A stretch of 64,000 nt of DNA from UBA4877 sp002399285 (GTDB lineage: Bacteria; Bacillota; Thermoanaerobacteria; Thermoanaerobacterales; UBA4877), in the NCBI GenBank assembly GCA_036771835.1, contig DAIPGN010000010.1, positions 1 to 64,000 of the forward strand, given 5' to 3'. Numbering within the stretch: the first letter of the stretch is position 1; each line of letters starts with the position of its first letter. Under the pieces are notes generated by a model, which saw nothing but the letters and a program-made list of their open reading frames with translations, made no database searches and was not told where the DNA came from. The position numbers and the translations under genes are program-made. Shown here piece after piece: positions 18,472-27,299 of the stretch.

Positions 18472-19107
18472 CTATATAGAGCTTGCAACTGCGGCCGCCG
18501 CCTGCAGTATCAAAAATGTTGACGTTGCGCCGGGGTCCTGGTGGCCTATGCTGCGCTGGCCCAGATAACTGGCCCGGCCCTTGGTGGCAATGATATCCTT
18601 GGTGTGTTCCATGCCTTTGCCCGCGGCATCTGCCGCCCTGCTCAGCGCTTCGGCCAGGCCCATGCCGCCTTTGACCGCATCGGAGTATGCCTCGATGGCG
18701 GGCTGCAGCGCGTCTATCATCGTCTTTTCACCCACAGTCGCCTTGCCCCTGTCCTCTATTCCCTTAAGAGCGGCCTCGAGCAGGACAAGCACATCGCCCA
18801 CATTGAGCTCGGTCTTGCCCGAAGCGGCCTGGCCCGCCCTCATAAAGGCCGTCCCATACAGCGGCCCGGCCGCGCCTCCCACAGTGGATACCAGCGTCAT
18901 CCCAACGGTCTTCAATATACTGCCGATATCCTCATCCTCTGCCGAGGGCAGCCTGCTCAAAACGGCCTTCATCCCCCTGTCCATGTTTATGCCGTGATCG
19001 GCGTCGCCTATGGCCGAATCCAATTCCGTAAGATACTCCTTATTTTCAGCCAGAGCCCGCGCCATAGCCTTTATCATGTCTGTCACACTGCCGCCGTCTA
19101 TAGTCAT
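18472..19107 (-). CDS. dhaL: Dihydroxyacetone kinase ADP-binding subunit DhaL
   Basis: A 211-residue all-helical DhaL with the ADP/Mg binding motif DSAIGDADHGINM (near residue 30) and the conserved GGAAGPLYGTAF loop. It transfers phosphate from the bound nucleotide to dihydroxyacetone held covalently by DhaK. Five bases separate it from dhaK. Confidence 0.92.
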   Translation of the reverse strand: MTIDGGSVTDMIKAMARALAENKEYLTELDSAIGDADHGINMDRGMKAVLSRLPSAEDEDIGSILKTVGMTLVSTVGGAAGPLYGTAFMRAGQAASGKTELNVGDVLVLLEAALKGIEDRGKATVGEKTMIDALQPAIEAYSDAVKGGMGLAEALSRAADAAGKGMEHTKDIIATKGRASYLGQRSIGHQDPGATSTFLILQAAAAVASSI

Positions 19108-19112
19108 AAAGG

Positions 19113-20117
19113 TTACCTCCCAAGACTTTTAAAGGCGATCGTATCGCTGCGTGCATCCAATAATTCCTTCAGCTCATCGTCCAGTTTCAGCAGCGTCACC
19201 GAGGCTCCCTGCATTTCCAGCGAAGTCATATACTCTCCGAGGAACGTCCTGTACACGCTGATCCCCTTGTCCCTCAGCACCGACGCCACATGCCTGTTGA
19301 TGACGGCAAGCTCCATCTGCGGCGTGCCGCCCATCCCATTTACCATGACCGCCACCTCGTCGCCGGACGAATAGGGAAGATCGCCCAATATCCTGCCAAG
19401 CAGCTCGTCGGTCACCTCATCCGCCGTCTTCATAGCTTCCCGGTGCGTACCCGGCTCGCCGTGTATGCCTATGCCTATCTCGATCTCATCCTCAGCCAGA
19501 GTGAAACTGGGCTTTCCGGCCGCAGGCACAGTGCACGGCGTGAGAGCTATGCCCATAGACCTCACATTGGCTATGACCTTCTCGCCCACTCTCTTTACCT
19601 CTTCCAGGCTCATACCCTTGTCCGCCGCGGCTCCGGCTATCTTGTGGACCAGCACCGTGCCCGCTATCCCTCTCCTGCCCGTGGTATACGTGCTGTCCTC
19701 CACGGCAACGTCGTCATTCACCAAGACGCTGTCCACCTTTATACCGTCCATCCCGGCCATCTCTTTAGCCATATCGAAATTCATCACATCGCCCGTATAG
19801 TTCTTGACCACCAGCAGTACTCCCGCTCCTCCGTCCACCGCCTTTATGGCCTCGTATATGGCATCCGGCGTGGGCGAAGTGAATACGGCTCCGGCGACAG
19901 CTCCGTCCAGCATGCCCTTGCCCACATATCCTCCGTGAGCAGGCTCGTGTCCGCTGCCGCCCCCGCTCACCAGGGCCACCTTGCCGCTGATGGGAGCGTC
20001 CGCCCTTACAAGCACGTTGCAGTCCTGCAATTTCCTCACGTACTGAGGATATGCCTGCGCCATGCCCTCCATCATCTCTTCGACTACCAAATCGGGGTTA
20101 TTTATCAGTTTTTTCAT
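19113..20117 (-). CDS. dhaK: Dihydroxyacetone kinase substrate-binding subunit DhaK
   Basis: A 334-residue DhaK. It shows the glycine-rich VSGGGSGHEPAHGGYVGKGMLDGAV segment and the active-site histidine in IGIGIHGEPG (near residue 220) that forms the hemiaminal with dihydroxyacetone. Together with DhaL and DhaM it makes dihydroxyacetone phosphate at the expense of PEP. It follows the glycerol 3-phosphate genes in the same operon. Confidence 0.93.
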   Translation of the reverse strand: MKKLINNPDLVVEEMMEGMAQAYPQYVRKLQDCNVLVRADAPISGKVALVSGGGSGHEPAHGGYVGKGMLDGAVAGAVFTSPTPDAIYEAIKAVDGGAGVLLVVKNYTGDVMNFDMAKEMAGMDGIKVDSVLVNDDVAVEDSTYTTGRRGIAGTVLVHKIAGAAADKGMSLEEVKRVGEKVIANVRSMGIALTPCTVPAAGKPSFTLAEDEIEIGIGIHGEPGTHREAMKTADEVTDELLGRILGDLPYSSGDEVAVMVNGMGGTPQMELAVINRHVASVLRDKGISVYRTFLGEYMTSLEMQGASVTLLKLDDELKELLDARSDTIAFKSLGR

Positions 20118-20172
20118 GATTATCCTCCCTTATCTTTATTTTTTTCGGCAAACCTCATACCTACGCTGTTTA

Positions 20173-20535
20173 TCAGCCCATATCCCTTGTCGCTATCACG
20201 TCTACGCCCGTGCCGAGTATGTCGGGATAGATCACCTGCCCTGCGGTGACCGGCGCTTTGACCTCTACCTCCGACAGCACCTTCATCGCCTCGAATACCT
20301 TATCCCTGGGTATCGGCTGCCTGGTCCTCACCGGCAGGAGGGGCAGCTTAGCTCCCGCTGCCCTTACCGTCGTGGTGAGGGTCCTGGTGGGATGGTATAT
20401 CTCGTCGTTCGCATAGCGCGGCCCCTTCTCGCACTCGTTATTCTTCACCGAGACTATCACGCCGTCCTGCATCTCCACCTTCAGGTTGCAGCCGCGGGGG
20501 CAGAGTATGCAGGTCATAAACCTCTGGTCCATCAT
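20173..20535 (-). CDS. DUF1667 protein, partner of glycerol flavoproteins
   Basis: A 120-residue protein with an N-terminal CxxCPRGC motif (CILCPRGCNL), probably binding a metal or Fe-S centre, and a C-terminal domain ending DVIATRDMG. The family is found next to FAD oxidoreductases and GlpA-like dehydrogenases in Clostridia and Thermotogae. It overlaps the preceding gene by 4 bp. A function as a small redox subunit is inference. Confidence 0.8.
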   Translation of the reverse strand: MMDQRFMTCILCPRGCNLKVEMQDGVIVSVKNNECEKGPRYANDEIYHPTRTLTTTVRAAGAKLPLLPVRTRQPIPRDKVFEAMKVLSEVEVKAPVTAGQVIYPDILGTGVDVIATRDMG

Positions 20536-21797
20536 GACTCGCCTCCCTCCACCTTAACGGTTATCTCCTCAATGTCAGGAAAGCGGTCCAGCAGCCGCCG
20601 GGTGATGTTGATGTACTCCATCTCGCCGGGAGAAAGTTTCCTCTTGTTTATGGCAAACAGCCTGCCCTTGTCCGAGTCCACTGCCAGCCTTACGTTTTCG
20701 TACACGTCCGTGACCCTCAGAAACAGCTTGAAGGCTCCCTCGACGCCGCTCCTCTTCACCATCTGGGGAACCACATACCTCACGCCCTCGCCGGGAGTTA
20801 TGCTTATCGGGTCCGGCTCGGATCTCTCCCCTTGCTCTATAAACCTCACCGCGCCCCGCGCGGCTATGCGGCTCTCGTCGGTAACGTTGTCGGCCAGGTC
20901 GTGCACCTGCAGCACGTTCCCGCATGAAAATATGCCGGGGACCATGGTCTCCCTGTCGTCCCACACGCGCGCGCTGGAAGTTCCCCTGTCCAATATCACG
21001 CCCGCCTTTTTGGAGAGCTCGTTTTCGGGTATCAGCCCCACGGAGAGCAGCAGCGTGTCGCAGGGTATGTACCGCTCGCTGCCGGGCACCGCCTGCCGTT
21101 TTTCGTCCACCTCGGCAATGGTGACCCCTTCCACCCTTTGCTTTCCGTGTATCCTTACGACCGTATGGTTTAGCAGCAGCGGTATGCCGAAATCATCCAG
21201 GCACTGCGCTATATTTCTCTTCAGACCGCCGGAATACGGCATTATCTCGCACACAGCCGCCACCTTGGCGCCCTCCAGAGTAAACCGCCTGGCCATGATA
21301 AGGCCTATATCCCCCGAGCCGAGGATGACCACCTCCTTGCCGGGAAGATAGCCCTCCATGTTGGCAAATCTCTGGGCCGTGCCCGCCGTGAATATGCCCG
21401 CCGGTCTGCTGCCCGGTATGAGTATGGCGCCCCTCGGCCGCTCCCGGCAGCCCATGGCTAAGATAACTGCGCCCGCCCGTATCTCCATCAGGCCGTCGGA
21501 GGAGTTTACCGCCGTGACCACTCTGTCCGGGGTTATATCCAGCACCATGGTGTTCAGCCTATACTCGATCCCCATCTCCTCCACCTGCTCTATGAACCTG
21601 CCCGCATACTCCGGGCCGGTCAGTTCCTCCTCGAACTCCTGCAGGCCGAATCCATTGTGTATGCATTGATTCAATATGCCGCCCAGCTCCCTGTCCCTTT
21701 CGAGTATCATCACGTCGTCTATCCCCAGTTTTTTCGCCTCGACCGCCGCTCCCAGACCGGCCGGGCCGCCGCCCACTACTACTATGCTCCTATACAT
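20532..21797 (-). CDS. NAD(P)/FAD-dependent oxidoreductase of the glycerol operon
   Basis: A 421-residue flavoprotein with FAD (IVVVGGGPAGLGAAVEAKKLG) and NAD (VVILGSGDIGLIMARRFTLEG near residue 155) folds and a CRERPRG segment. It overlaps the GlpA-like gene by about 8 bp. With the GlpA-like and DUF1667 proteins it probably forms the electron exit of glycerol 3-phosphate oxidation. It replaces the GlpB/GlpC subunits that are not seen here. Confidence 0.85.
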   Translation of the reverse strand: MYRSIVVVGGGPAGLGAAVEAKKLGIDDVMILERDRELGGILNQCIHNGFGLQEFEEELTGPEYAGRFIEQVEEMGIEYRLNTMVLDITPDRVVTAVNSSDGLMEIRAGAVILAMGCRERPRGAILIPGSRPAGIFTAGTAQRFANMEGYLPGKEVVILGSGDIGLIMARRFTLEGAKVAAVCEIMPYSGGLKRNIAQCLDDFGIPLLLNHTVVRIHGKQRVEGVTIAEVDEKRQAVPGSERYIPCDTLLLSVGLIPENELSKKAGVILDRGTSSARVWDDRETMVPGIFSCGNVLQVHDLADNVTDESRIAARGAVRFIEQGERSEPDPISITPGEGVRYVVPQMVKRSGVEGAFKLFLRVTDVYENVRLAVDSDKGRLFAINKRKLSPGEMEYINITRRLLDRFPDIEEITVKVEGGES

Positions 21798-23253
21798 TGC
21801 TCTCACCGTCCTCTTTTAAAAGCTGCTTCACCTTATAGAGCAGCAGCCTCGAATCGCCGCCGAACTTGGTCACGCCGCCCAGCGTCGTATCAAGTTCCCT
21901 CGCCAGTATCTCGGCCACCCTCGGCGTGCAGAAGCCGGCCTGACACCTTCCGGTCTGCGCCCTGGTCCTGCGTTTCACCCCATCCAAAGTGCGCGCTCCC
22001 ACCGGTCTATTTATTGCGTCTATTATCTCGCCCTCCGTCACCGTCTCGCAGCGGCAGATCACATGTCCGTAAGCCGGATTCTCTTTTATCACTTCCATTC
22101 TCTCCTCGTCGGTAAGCTCGCTGAACCTTATGACGGGTCTCCTCTTAGGATCAAAATCGGGCTTTTCTTCCAGCTTGAGACCCGCATCCTTCAGTATGCC
22201 GGCCACCATTTCGGCAATGGCCGGAGCCGACGAGAGGCCCGGGGACTCTATGCCGGAAGCGTTGATGAATCCCGGCGTCCGCTGCGATTCGCCGATGATG
22301 AAGTCGTCGCTGTCCGGCACGGGACGCACGCCCGTAAACGTGGTTATCACATTCCTGAGGTCGAACGCCCTGGTGGTCCTGAGCGCACCCTCTATGGCCT
22401 TGCCAATGCCCTCCGGCGTGGTCTCCCTGAATTCCTTGTCGTCTATGTCCTCCGCGGTGGGCCCCAGCATCAGGTTGCCGTGCACCGTCGGGGTGACCAG
22501 TATCCCCTTGCCCATCTTGGTGGGCACCTGGAAGATGACCGTATGGGCGACGTCCCCCTCCACCTTATCCAGTATGAGATATTCTCCCTTGCGGGGAGTT
22601 ATCTTAAAGGGCTCGCCCCCGGCCATATCGTTTATCTCGTCGGCATACAGGCCCGCCGCGTTTATCACATATTTCGCCTCGAATTTGCTGTCCGGCGTGT
22701 GTACGGTAAAATACCCGCCGTGCCTGTCTATGCCGGTGACGGGACTGTCAAAGAAGAACTCCGTCCCGTTCATAGCGGCGTTTTCGGCCAGGCCCACGGT
22801 AAGCGTGAAGGGGCATACTATCCCCGCCGTCCCTGCGAAAAGCGCCCCCACGGCCTCGCCGCTTATATTGGGTTCCAATTCCCTGAGTCTATCCCTGTCC
22901 AATATCTCCATACCGGGAACTCCGTTTTCCACCCCCCGGTCATAGAGATCGCGCGCCTTCCCCATTTCCTCATCGGAGAAGGCGACCACCAGCGAGCCGT
23001 TGCGCTTGAACGGCACGTCAAGGTCTTCGCAGATCTCGTCGTACATCTCGTTGCCGCGGACATTTAGTTTTGCCTTCAAGGTACCGGGCTCCGGATCGTA
23101 TCCCGCATGGACTATGGCGCTGTTGGCCTTACTGGTCCCGGTACAGACGTCCGATTCCTTCTCCAGCAGGCAGATCTTCAAACGGTACCGCGAAAGCTCC
23201 CTGGCAATGGCACACCCCGTTACGCCCCCGCCTATTATTACGGCATCATACAT
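21790..23253 (-). CDS. GlpA-like glycerol-3-phosphate dehydrogenase with BFD-type [2Fe-2S] domain
   Basis: A 487-residue FAD enzyme. It has an N-terminal DAO fold (DAVIIGGGVTGCAIARELSRY), the conserved GVRPVPDSDDFIIG region and a C-terminal bacterioferredoxin-associated ferredoxin-like domain (CRCETVTEGEI, then TGRCQAGFC, near residues 415-455). It oxidises glycerol 3-phosphate to dihydroxyacetone phosphate. Located between glpK and the FAD oxidoreductase. A hairpin lies in the gap to glpK. Confidence 0.85.
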   Translation of the reverse strand: MYDAVIIGGGVTGCAIARELSRYRLKICLLEKESDVCTGTSKANSAIVHAGYDPEPGTLKAKLNVRGNEMYDEICEDLDVPFKRNGSLVVAFSDEEMGKARDLYDRGVENGVPGMEILDRDRLRELEPNISGEAVGALFAGTAGIVCPFTLTVGLAENAAMNGTEFFFDSPVTGIDRHGGYFTVHTPDSKFEAKYVINAAGLYADEINDMAGGEPFKITPRKGEYLILDKVEGDVAHTVIFQVPTKMGKGILVTPTVHGNLMLGPTAEDIDDKEFRETTPEGIGKAIEGALRTTRAFDLRNVITTFTGVRPVPDSDDFIIGESQRTPGFINASGIESPGLSSAPAIAEMVAGILKDAGLKLEEKPDFDPKRRPVIRFSELTDEERMEVIKENPAYGHVICRCETVTEGEIIDAINRPVGARTLDGVKRRTRAQTGRCQAGFCTPRVAEILARELDTTLGGVTKFGGDSRLLLYKVKQLLKEDGESNV

Positions 23254-23288
23254 TTTCAGCCCTCCCGTTAAATAATCAGCAAAGGAAA

Positions 23289-23335
23289 GAACCGTACCCG
23301 AATATGCCTTTACCCAAGGCCGTCAGGTACGGCTC
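23289..23335 (-). terminator. Intra-operon hairpin between glpK and the GlpA-like gene
   Basis: GAGCCGTACC (23335-23326) can pair with GGTACGGTTC (23298-23289) on the minus strand, with an inner GCCTT/AAGGC stem and a short T-run after it. It may lower expression of the distal genes. Confidence 0.55.
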
Positions 23336-23369
23336 TCCGATCCTCCACCGATTATATATTTACCTTACG

Positions 23370-24863
23370 CTACTCCTCCGCCCAGTTTAGCGACCTCTCA
23401 ACGGCTTTCTTCCAGCCCGCGTACAGCTTCTCCTTCTTTTCTCCTTCCATGGCCGGAACAAACCTTCTGTCCATGTTCCAGTTGGCGGCTATCTCGTTCC
23501 TGTCCTTCCAGAAGCCGGTGGCCAGGCCTGCCAGATAAGCTGCGCCCAGCGCGGTGGTCTCTATTATCTTGGGCCGCTCAACCGGTACGTCCAGTATATC
23601 GGCCTGGAACTGCATCAGGAAGTTGTTGGCGCACGCTCCTCCATCCACCTTGAGGGCGGCCAGGGTTATCCCCGAGTCCTCCTGCATGGCCTCCAGCACG
23701 TCTCTGGTTTGATAGGCCAGCGATTCCAGCGTCGCCCTGACAAGATGCTCCCTCTTTACGCCTCTGGTGAGGCCGACTATTATCCCTCTGGCGTACATAT
23801 CCCAGTACGGCGCGCCCAGTCCGACGAAAGCGGGCACCACATAGACGCCCTCCGTGTCCTCGACCCTTGCGGCATACTCCTCGCTCTGCGGCGAATTGTC
23901 TATGATCTTGAGCTCATCCCTCAGCCACTGGATCGCCGCTCCGGCTATGAATATGCTGCCCTCCAAGGCATACTCCACCTTGCCGTCGATGCCCCAGGCT
24001 ATGGTGGTCAGCAGTCCGTTATGCGATGGAACGGCCTTCTCGCCCGTATTCATCAGCATAAAGCAGCCCGTGCCATAGGTATTCTTAGCCATGCCCGGCT
24101 TGTAGCAGGCCTGGCCGAACAGCGCCGCCTGCTGGTCGCCCGCGGCTCCGGCTATGGGTATCTCCGCTCCCATAAGCTCCTTATCGGTCATGCCGTACAC
24201 ATGGCTGGAAGGCAGCGGCTCAGGCAGCATGCACTCCGGTATGCCCAGCTCGCTTAAAATCTCCTTATCCCACTTGAGCTCATGGATGTTGAAGAGCATC
24301 GTCCGCGAGGCATTGGAGTAATCCGTGACGTGCGCCTTTCCCTTGGTGAGATTCCAAATCAGCCACGAATCCACATTGCCGAACAGCAGATCGCCCTTCT
24401 CGGCTCTTTCCCTCGCGCCCTCCACATTATCCAGTATCCACTTGATCTTCGTTCCTGAGAAATATGCGTCCACGATCAGGCCCGTCTTTTCCATGATCTT
24501 CTTATCGAAGCCCGACGCCTTCAGCCCGTCGCATATGGCCGCGGTCCTCCTGCACTGCCATACTATGGCGTTGTAAACAGGTTTTCCCGTATTCTTATCC
24601 CATACTATGGTCGTCTCCCGCTGATTGGTGATACCTATGGCGGCTATCTCGCCGGGCGTCGCGCCGGCCTTTTTCATGGCCTCTTTGGCCACGCCTATCT
24701 GAGAATCCCATATCTCCATGGGGTCATGCTCGACCCAGCCCGGCTTGGGATATATCTGTGTGAACTCCTTGTTGGCAACGCTTACGATGTTGCCGCTGCG
24801 GTCGAAGAGTATAGCGCGGGAACTGGTCGTTCCCTGATCGAAAGCCAGTATATACTTTACCAT
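23370..24863 (-). CDS. glpK: Glycerol kinase
   Basis: A 497-residue FGGY kinase with the ATP-binding start (ILAFDQGTTSSRAILFD), the substrate loop (TNQRETTIVWDKNTG) and the second nucleotide motif (LKVDGGACANNFLMQFQADIL). It makes glycerol 3-phosphate from glycerol brought in by GlpF. The ATG at 24863 is preferred over a TTG one codon earlier (GGAGGGGG upstream). Confidence 0.95.
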   Translation of the reverse strand: MVKYILAFDQGTTSSRAILFDRSGNIVSVANKEFTQIYPKPGWVEHDPMEIWDSQIGVAKEAMKKAGATPGEIAAIGITNQRETTIVWDKNTGKPVYNAIVWQCRRTAAICDGLKASGFDKKIMEKTGLIVDAYFSGTKIKWILDNVEGARERAEKGDLLFGNVDSWLIWNLTKGKAHVTDYSNASRTMLFNIHELKWDKEILSELGIPECMLPEPLPSSHVYGMTDKELMGAEIPIAGAAGDQQAALFGQACYKPGMAKNTYGTGCFMLMNTGEKAVPSHNGLLTTIAWGIDGKVEYALEGSIFIAGAAIQWLRDELKIIDNSPQSEEYAARVEDTEGVYVVPAFVGLGAPYWDMYARGIIVGLTRGVKREHLVRATLESLAYQTRDVLEAMQEDSGITLAALKVDGGACANNFLMQFQADILDVPVERPKIIETTALGAAYLAGLATGFWKDRNEIAANWNMDRRFVPAMEGEKKEKLYAGWKKAVERSLNWAEE

Positions 24864-24898
24864 CAAAATTCCCCCTCCGTTTTTTTATAGACAGCTCT

Positions 24899-25609
24899 CT
24901 ATATGAACAGCTGATAGAGAAAAGCTCCCAGTATTCCGCCGACTATGGGTCCGAATATCGGGACGATGAGACCGTATCCCCAATCCGATTTCCCCTTACC
25001 CGGTATAGGCAGAACGGCATGAGCCAACCTCGGCCCGAAATCTCTGGCAGGGTTGATGGCATATCCGGTAGGTCCGCCCAAAGACAGGCCGATGGCGAAT
25101 ACGAGGATACCTACCATTAAATTGCCCAGCGCGCCCACATTCGTGTTGGCATTAGTGATGCCGAGTATACCTATGAGCAGCATTGCAGTACCGATGACCT
25201 CCGTGATGAAATTCACCGCTATATTCCTTATAGCCGGGATCGTTGCGAATACGCCGAGCTTTGTCGCCTGATCGTCGGTGGCGGCAAAGTGATCCGCGTA
25301 GGTGATGTATACCAGTACGGCTCCCACAAAACCCCCTATTACCTGTGCAATGATATAGCCGGGAACCATGCTCCACGGAAACTTTCCTATGGCCGCCATG
25401 CCGATAGTCACCGCGGGATTAAGATGCGCACCGCTTACCCAGCCCGTGATGTACGCGGCAATCGCTACGGCAAATCCCCATGCGGCCGTTACCACGATCC
25501 ATCCGCCGCCCTGCCCCTTTGACTTACCAAGATTGACGTTCGCCACAACGCCGTCGCCCAAAAGTACGAGTATCATAGTACCGAAAAATTCCGCAACATA
25601 CTGTGCCAT
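24899..25609 (-). CDS. glpF: Glycerol facilitator (aquaglyceroporin)
   Basis: A 236-residue MIP channel with both NPA boxes (HLNPAVTIG near residue 64 and YAINPARDFGPR near 185) and six membrane helices. The Asp after the second NPA marks the glycerol-conducting class. First gene of the glycerol operon. Ribosome site GGAGGAGG. Confidence 0.94.
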   Translation of the reverse strand: MAQYVAEFFGTMILVLLGDGVVANVNLGKSKGQGGGWIVVTAAWGFAVAIAAYITGWVSGAHLNPAVTIGMAAIGKFPWSMVPGYIIAQVIGGFVGAVLVYITYADHFAATDDQATKLGVFATIPAIRNIAVNFITEVIGTAMLLIGILGITNANTNVGALGNLMVGILVFAIGLSLGGPTGYAINPARDFGPRLAHAVLPIPGKGKSDWGYGLIVPIFGPIVGGILGAFLYQLFI

Positions 25610-25860
25610 GTAACTTTTCCTCCTCCATTAAATATTGATCGAGCAGAAAAATATTAAGAGCTCTAATACCCGAAGGCCCATCCCCCCTTTCATTGCTTTA
25701 TATCAAAGGCCCGTGCCTGTGGCCGCGGCTTTCCTTTGCGGCCCTCTGGTTTTGGCCGGGCCTTTAACGTCATGTCCACAATATCGCTGATTCTCTTTAT
25801 CGCATTTCATGGTAATATTTATATGAAATAAAACCGGCACTATGACCGGTCAAAAAAATA
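25610..25860 (-). promoter_or_regulatory. Long structured leader of the glpF operon
   Basis: No gene. On the minus strand AAAGGCCCG (25713-25705 complement side) closes a stem with CGGGCCTTT spanning 25705-25765, enclosing a GGCCGC/GCGGCC hairpin. A second GGGCCTT copy (complement of 25672-25680) could pair with the same 5' arm instead. This gives two exclusive folds, as expected of an attenuator or riboswitch. A TTGACC box near 25855 and ACCGG direct repeats (25833-25850) may form the promoter/operator. The ligand is unknown. Confidence 0.45.
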
Positions 25861-25927
25861 TTTTATAATAAATTATTCCTATAGATCGCCGTTATGAAAC
25901 TTGAAGGTTCAAGAAAAAAGCGCATAA

Positions 25928-25956
25928 TAAAAAGACCGCGTCAAAATGCGGTCTTT
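25928..25956 (-). terminator. Terminator of the methionine gamma-lyase gene
   Basis: AAAGACCGC (25931-25939) and GCGGTCTTT (25948-25956) make a perfect 9-bp stem with a T-run on the minus strand side. Confidence 0.85.
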
Positions 25957-25980
25957 CAAATTTCTTCAATGCGGCTGCCG

Positions 25981-27168
25981 CTATTTTATTTTTGCCAATG
26001 CCTGGTCAAGATCGGCTATGATATCGTCCGCGTCCTCTATGCCCACGGACAGCCTGACCAACCCGTCGGTTATGCCGGCCCTCAGCCTGTCCTCCTGCGG
26101 GACCAGCGAATGAGTCATGGAGGCCGGATGTTCTATGAGGGAATCCACGCAACCCAGGCTTACGGCCAGAGTTATGATATTCAGGTTGTTCATGAGGATC
26201 TTGCCCGCCTCAAGCCCGCCCTTCAGCTCAAAGCATATCATTCCGCCGAAGCCGTGCATCTGCTTCTTTGCCAGTTCATGCTGGGGAAACGAGGGCAGCC
26301 CTGGGTAGTATACCTTCTCTACGGCAGGATGCTTTTCAAGGAATTCCGCCACCTTCATGGCATTGGAGTTATGTCTCTCCATCCTTATTCCCAGCGTCTT
26401 AAGTCCCCTTATCAGCAGCCATGCGTCAAACGGCGATATCACGCCGCCAAGGTTCTTGAGTGTTGTCGTCTTTACCGTACTTATGAAGTCCTTGCTGCCC
26501 ACTATGATGCCCGCTATCACGTCTCCGTGTCCGCCGATGTATTTCGTGGCGCTGTGAATGACCACGTCGGCCCCCAGTTCCAACGGCCTTTGGCAATACG
26601 GACTCATGAAGGTATTGTCCATCATGACCGTTATCCCGTGTTCATGGGCGACCGCGGATACCGCGGCTATATCCACCAGCTTGAGCGTAGGATTGCCCGG
26701 CGACTCGAAGTACAGCACCTTGGTATTCGGCCTAATGGCCTTCCTGACATTGTCGGGGTCCGACGCGTCCACAAGGGTGACCTCCACGCCGTACTCCGGC
26801 AGCATGGTAGTTATAAAGTCGAATGTACAGCCGTAAAGGCATTCGTCGGCTACGATGTGGTCTCCCTTCTTCAGCGCCGCCAAAAGAGCCGCCGACACAG
26901 CCGCCATGCCCGATGCCATCGCCGCCGCGGCCTCTCCGTCTTCCAAAGCGGCGATCTTGTTTTCCAACTCCGTCTCGGTAGGATTGCCCAACCGGGTATA
27001 GATATACCCCTCCTCCTCGCCGGCAAACCTGCGGGCGCCCTGATCCACATCCTTAAATACGAAGGTGGACGTCTGATATATCGGCGCGGCATGGGACCCC
27101 GTGGCGGGGTCCGGTCTGCTGCCTGCATGTATCGTCTTTGTATTGAATCCCATATTCTTGATATTCAT
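25981..27168 (-). CDS. Methionine gamma-lyase (PLP enzyme)
   Basis: A 395-residue Cys/Met metabolism PLP enzyme. It has the Schiff-base lysine in VIHSATKYIGGHGD (near residue 209), YIYTRLGNPT and SLGCVDSLIEHPASMTH motifs. The cysteine in DECLYGCTFDF (near 115) is the residue that marks methionine gamma-lyases rather than cystathionine lyases. The reaction gives methanethiol, ammonia and 2-oxobutyrate. ATG 27168 is chosen (GGGAGG upstream). A -24/-12 promoter directly upstream and the adjacent sigma-54 activator point to inducible expression. Confidence 0.85.
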   Translation of the reverse strand: MNIKNMGFNTKTIHAGSRPDPATGSHAAPIYQTSTFVFKDVDQGARRFAGEEEGYIYTRLGNPTETELENKIAALEDGEAAAAMASGMAAVSAALLAALKKGDHIVADECLYGCTFDFITTMLPEYGVEVTLVDASDPDNVRKAIRPNTKVLYFESPGNPTLKLVDIAAVSAVAHEHGITVMMDNTFMSPYCQRPLELGADVVIHSATKYIGGHGDVIAGIIVGSKDFISTVKTTTLKNLGGVISPFDAWLLIRGLKTLGIRMERHNSNAMKVAEFLEKHPAVEKVYYPGLPSFPQHELAKKQMHGFGGMICFELKGGLEAGKILMNNLNIITLAVSLGCVDSLIEHPASMTHSLVPQEDRLRAGITDGLVRLSVGIEDADDIIADLDQALAKIK

Positions 27169-27194
27169 TTCATACGCCTCCCAAAATAAATAGC

Positions 27195-27210
27195 AGCAAT
27201 TACCATGCCA
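27195..27210 (-). promoter_or_regulatory. Sigma-54 (-24/-12) promoter of the methionine gamma-lyase gene
   Basis: TGGCATGGTAATTGCT on the minus strand matches the consensus TGGCAC-N5-TTGCW at all but one position, with correct GG/GC spacing. The predicted start point is about 15 bases before the ATG. The neighbouring regulator carries the GAFTGA loop needed to activate sigma-54. Confidence 0.8.
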
Positions 27211-27239
27211 ATCCATGTTTTGCTGACTTTCCTTGGAAA

Positions 27240-27294
27240 TATGGTATAAAAACAGCCCATATTCCCAATTATTATGGTCTGTTTTTATACCATA
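27240..27294. repeat. Perfect 16-bp inverted repeat upstream of the sigma-54 promoter
   Basis: TATGGTATAAAAACAG (27240-27255) and its exact complement (27279-27294) are separated by 23 bases. They lie 30-85 bases upstream of the -24 box and directly after the activator's stop codon. It could be the activator binding site, a terminator of the regulator gene, or both. Confidence 0.7.
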
Positions 27295-27299
27295 ACGGT

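Noticed and set aside
25628..25693. 21-codon frame in the glpF leader ending just before the ribosome site
   Set aside because: No ribosome site in front of its ATG; more likely part of the structured leader.
25894..27189. 431-residue plus-strand frame opposite methionine gamma-lyase
   Set aside because: Antisense shadow of a clear PLP enzyme; low-complexity Arg/His-rich translation and no start signal. The same applies to long opposite frames at 20062-21351, 22063-23067 and 58740-59906.
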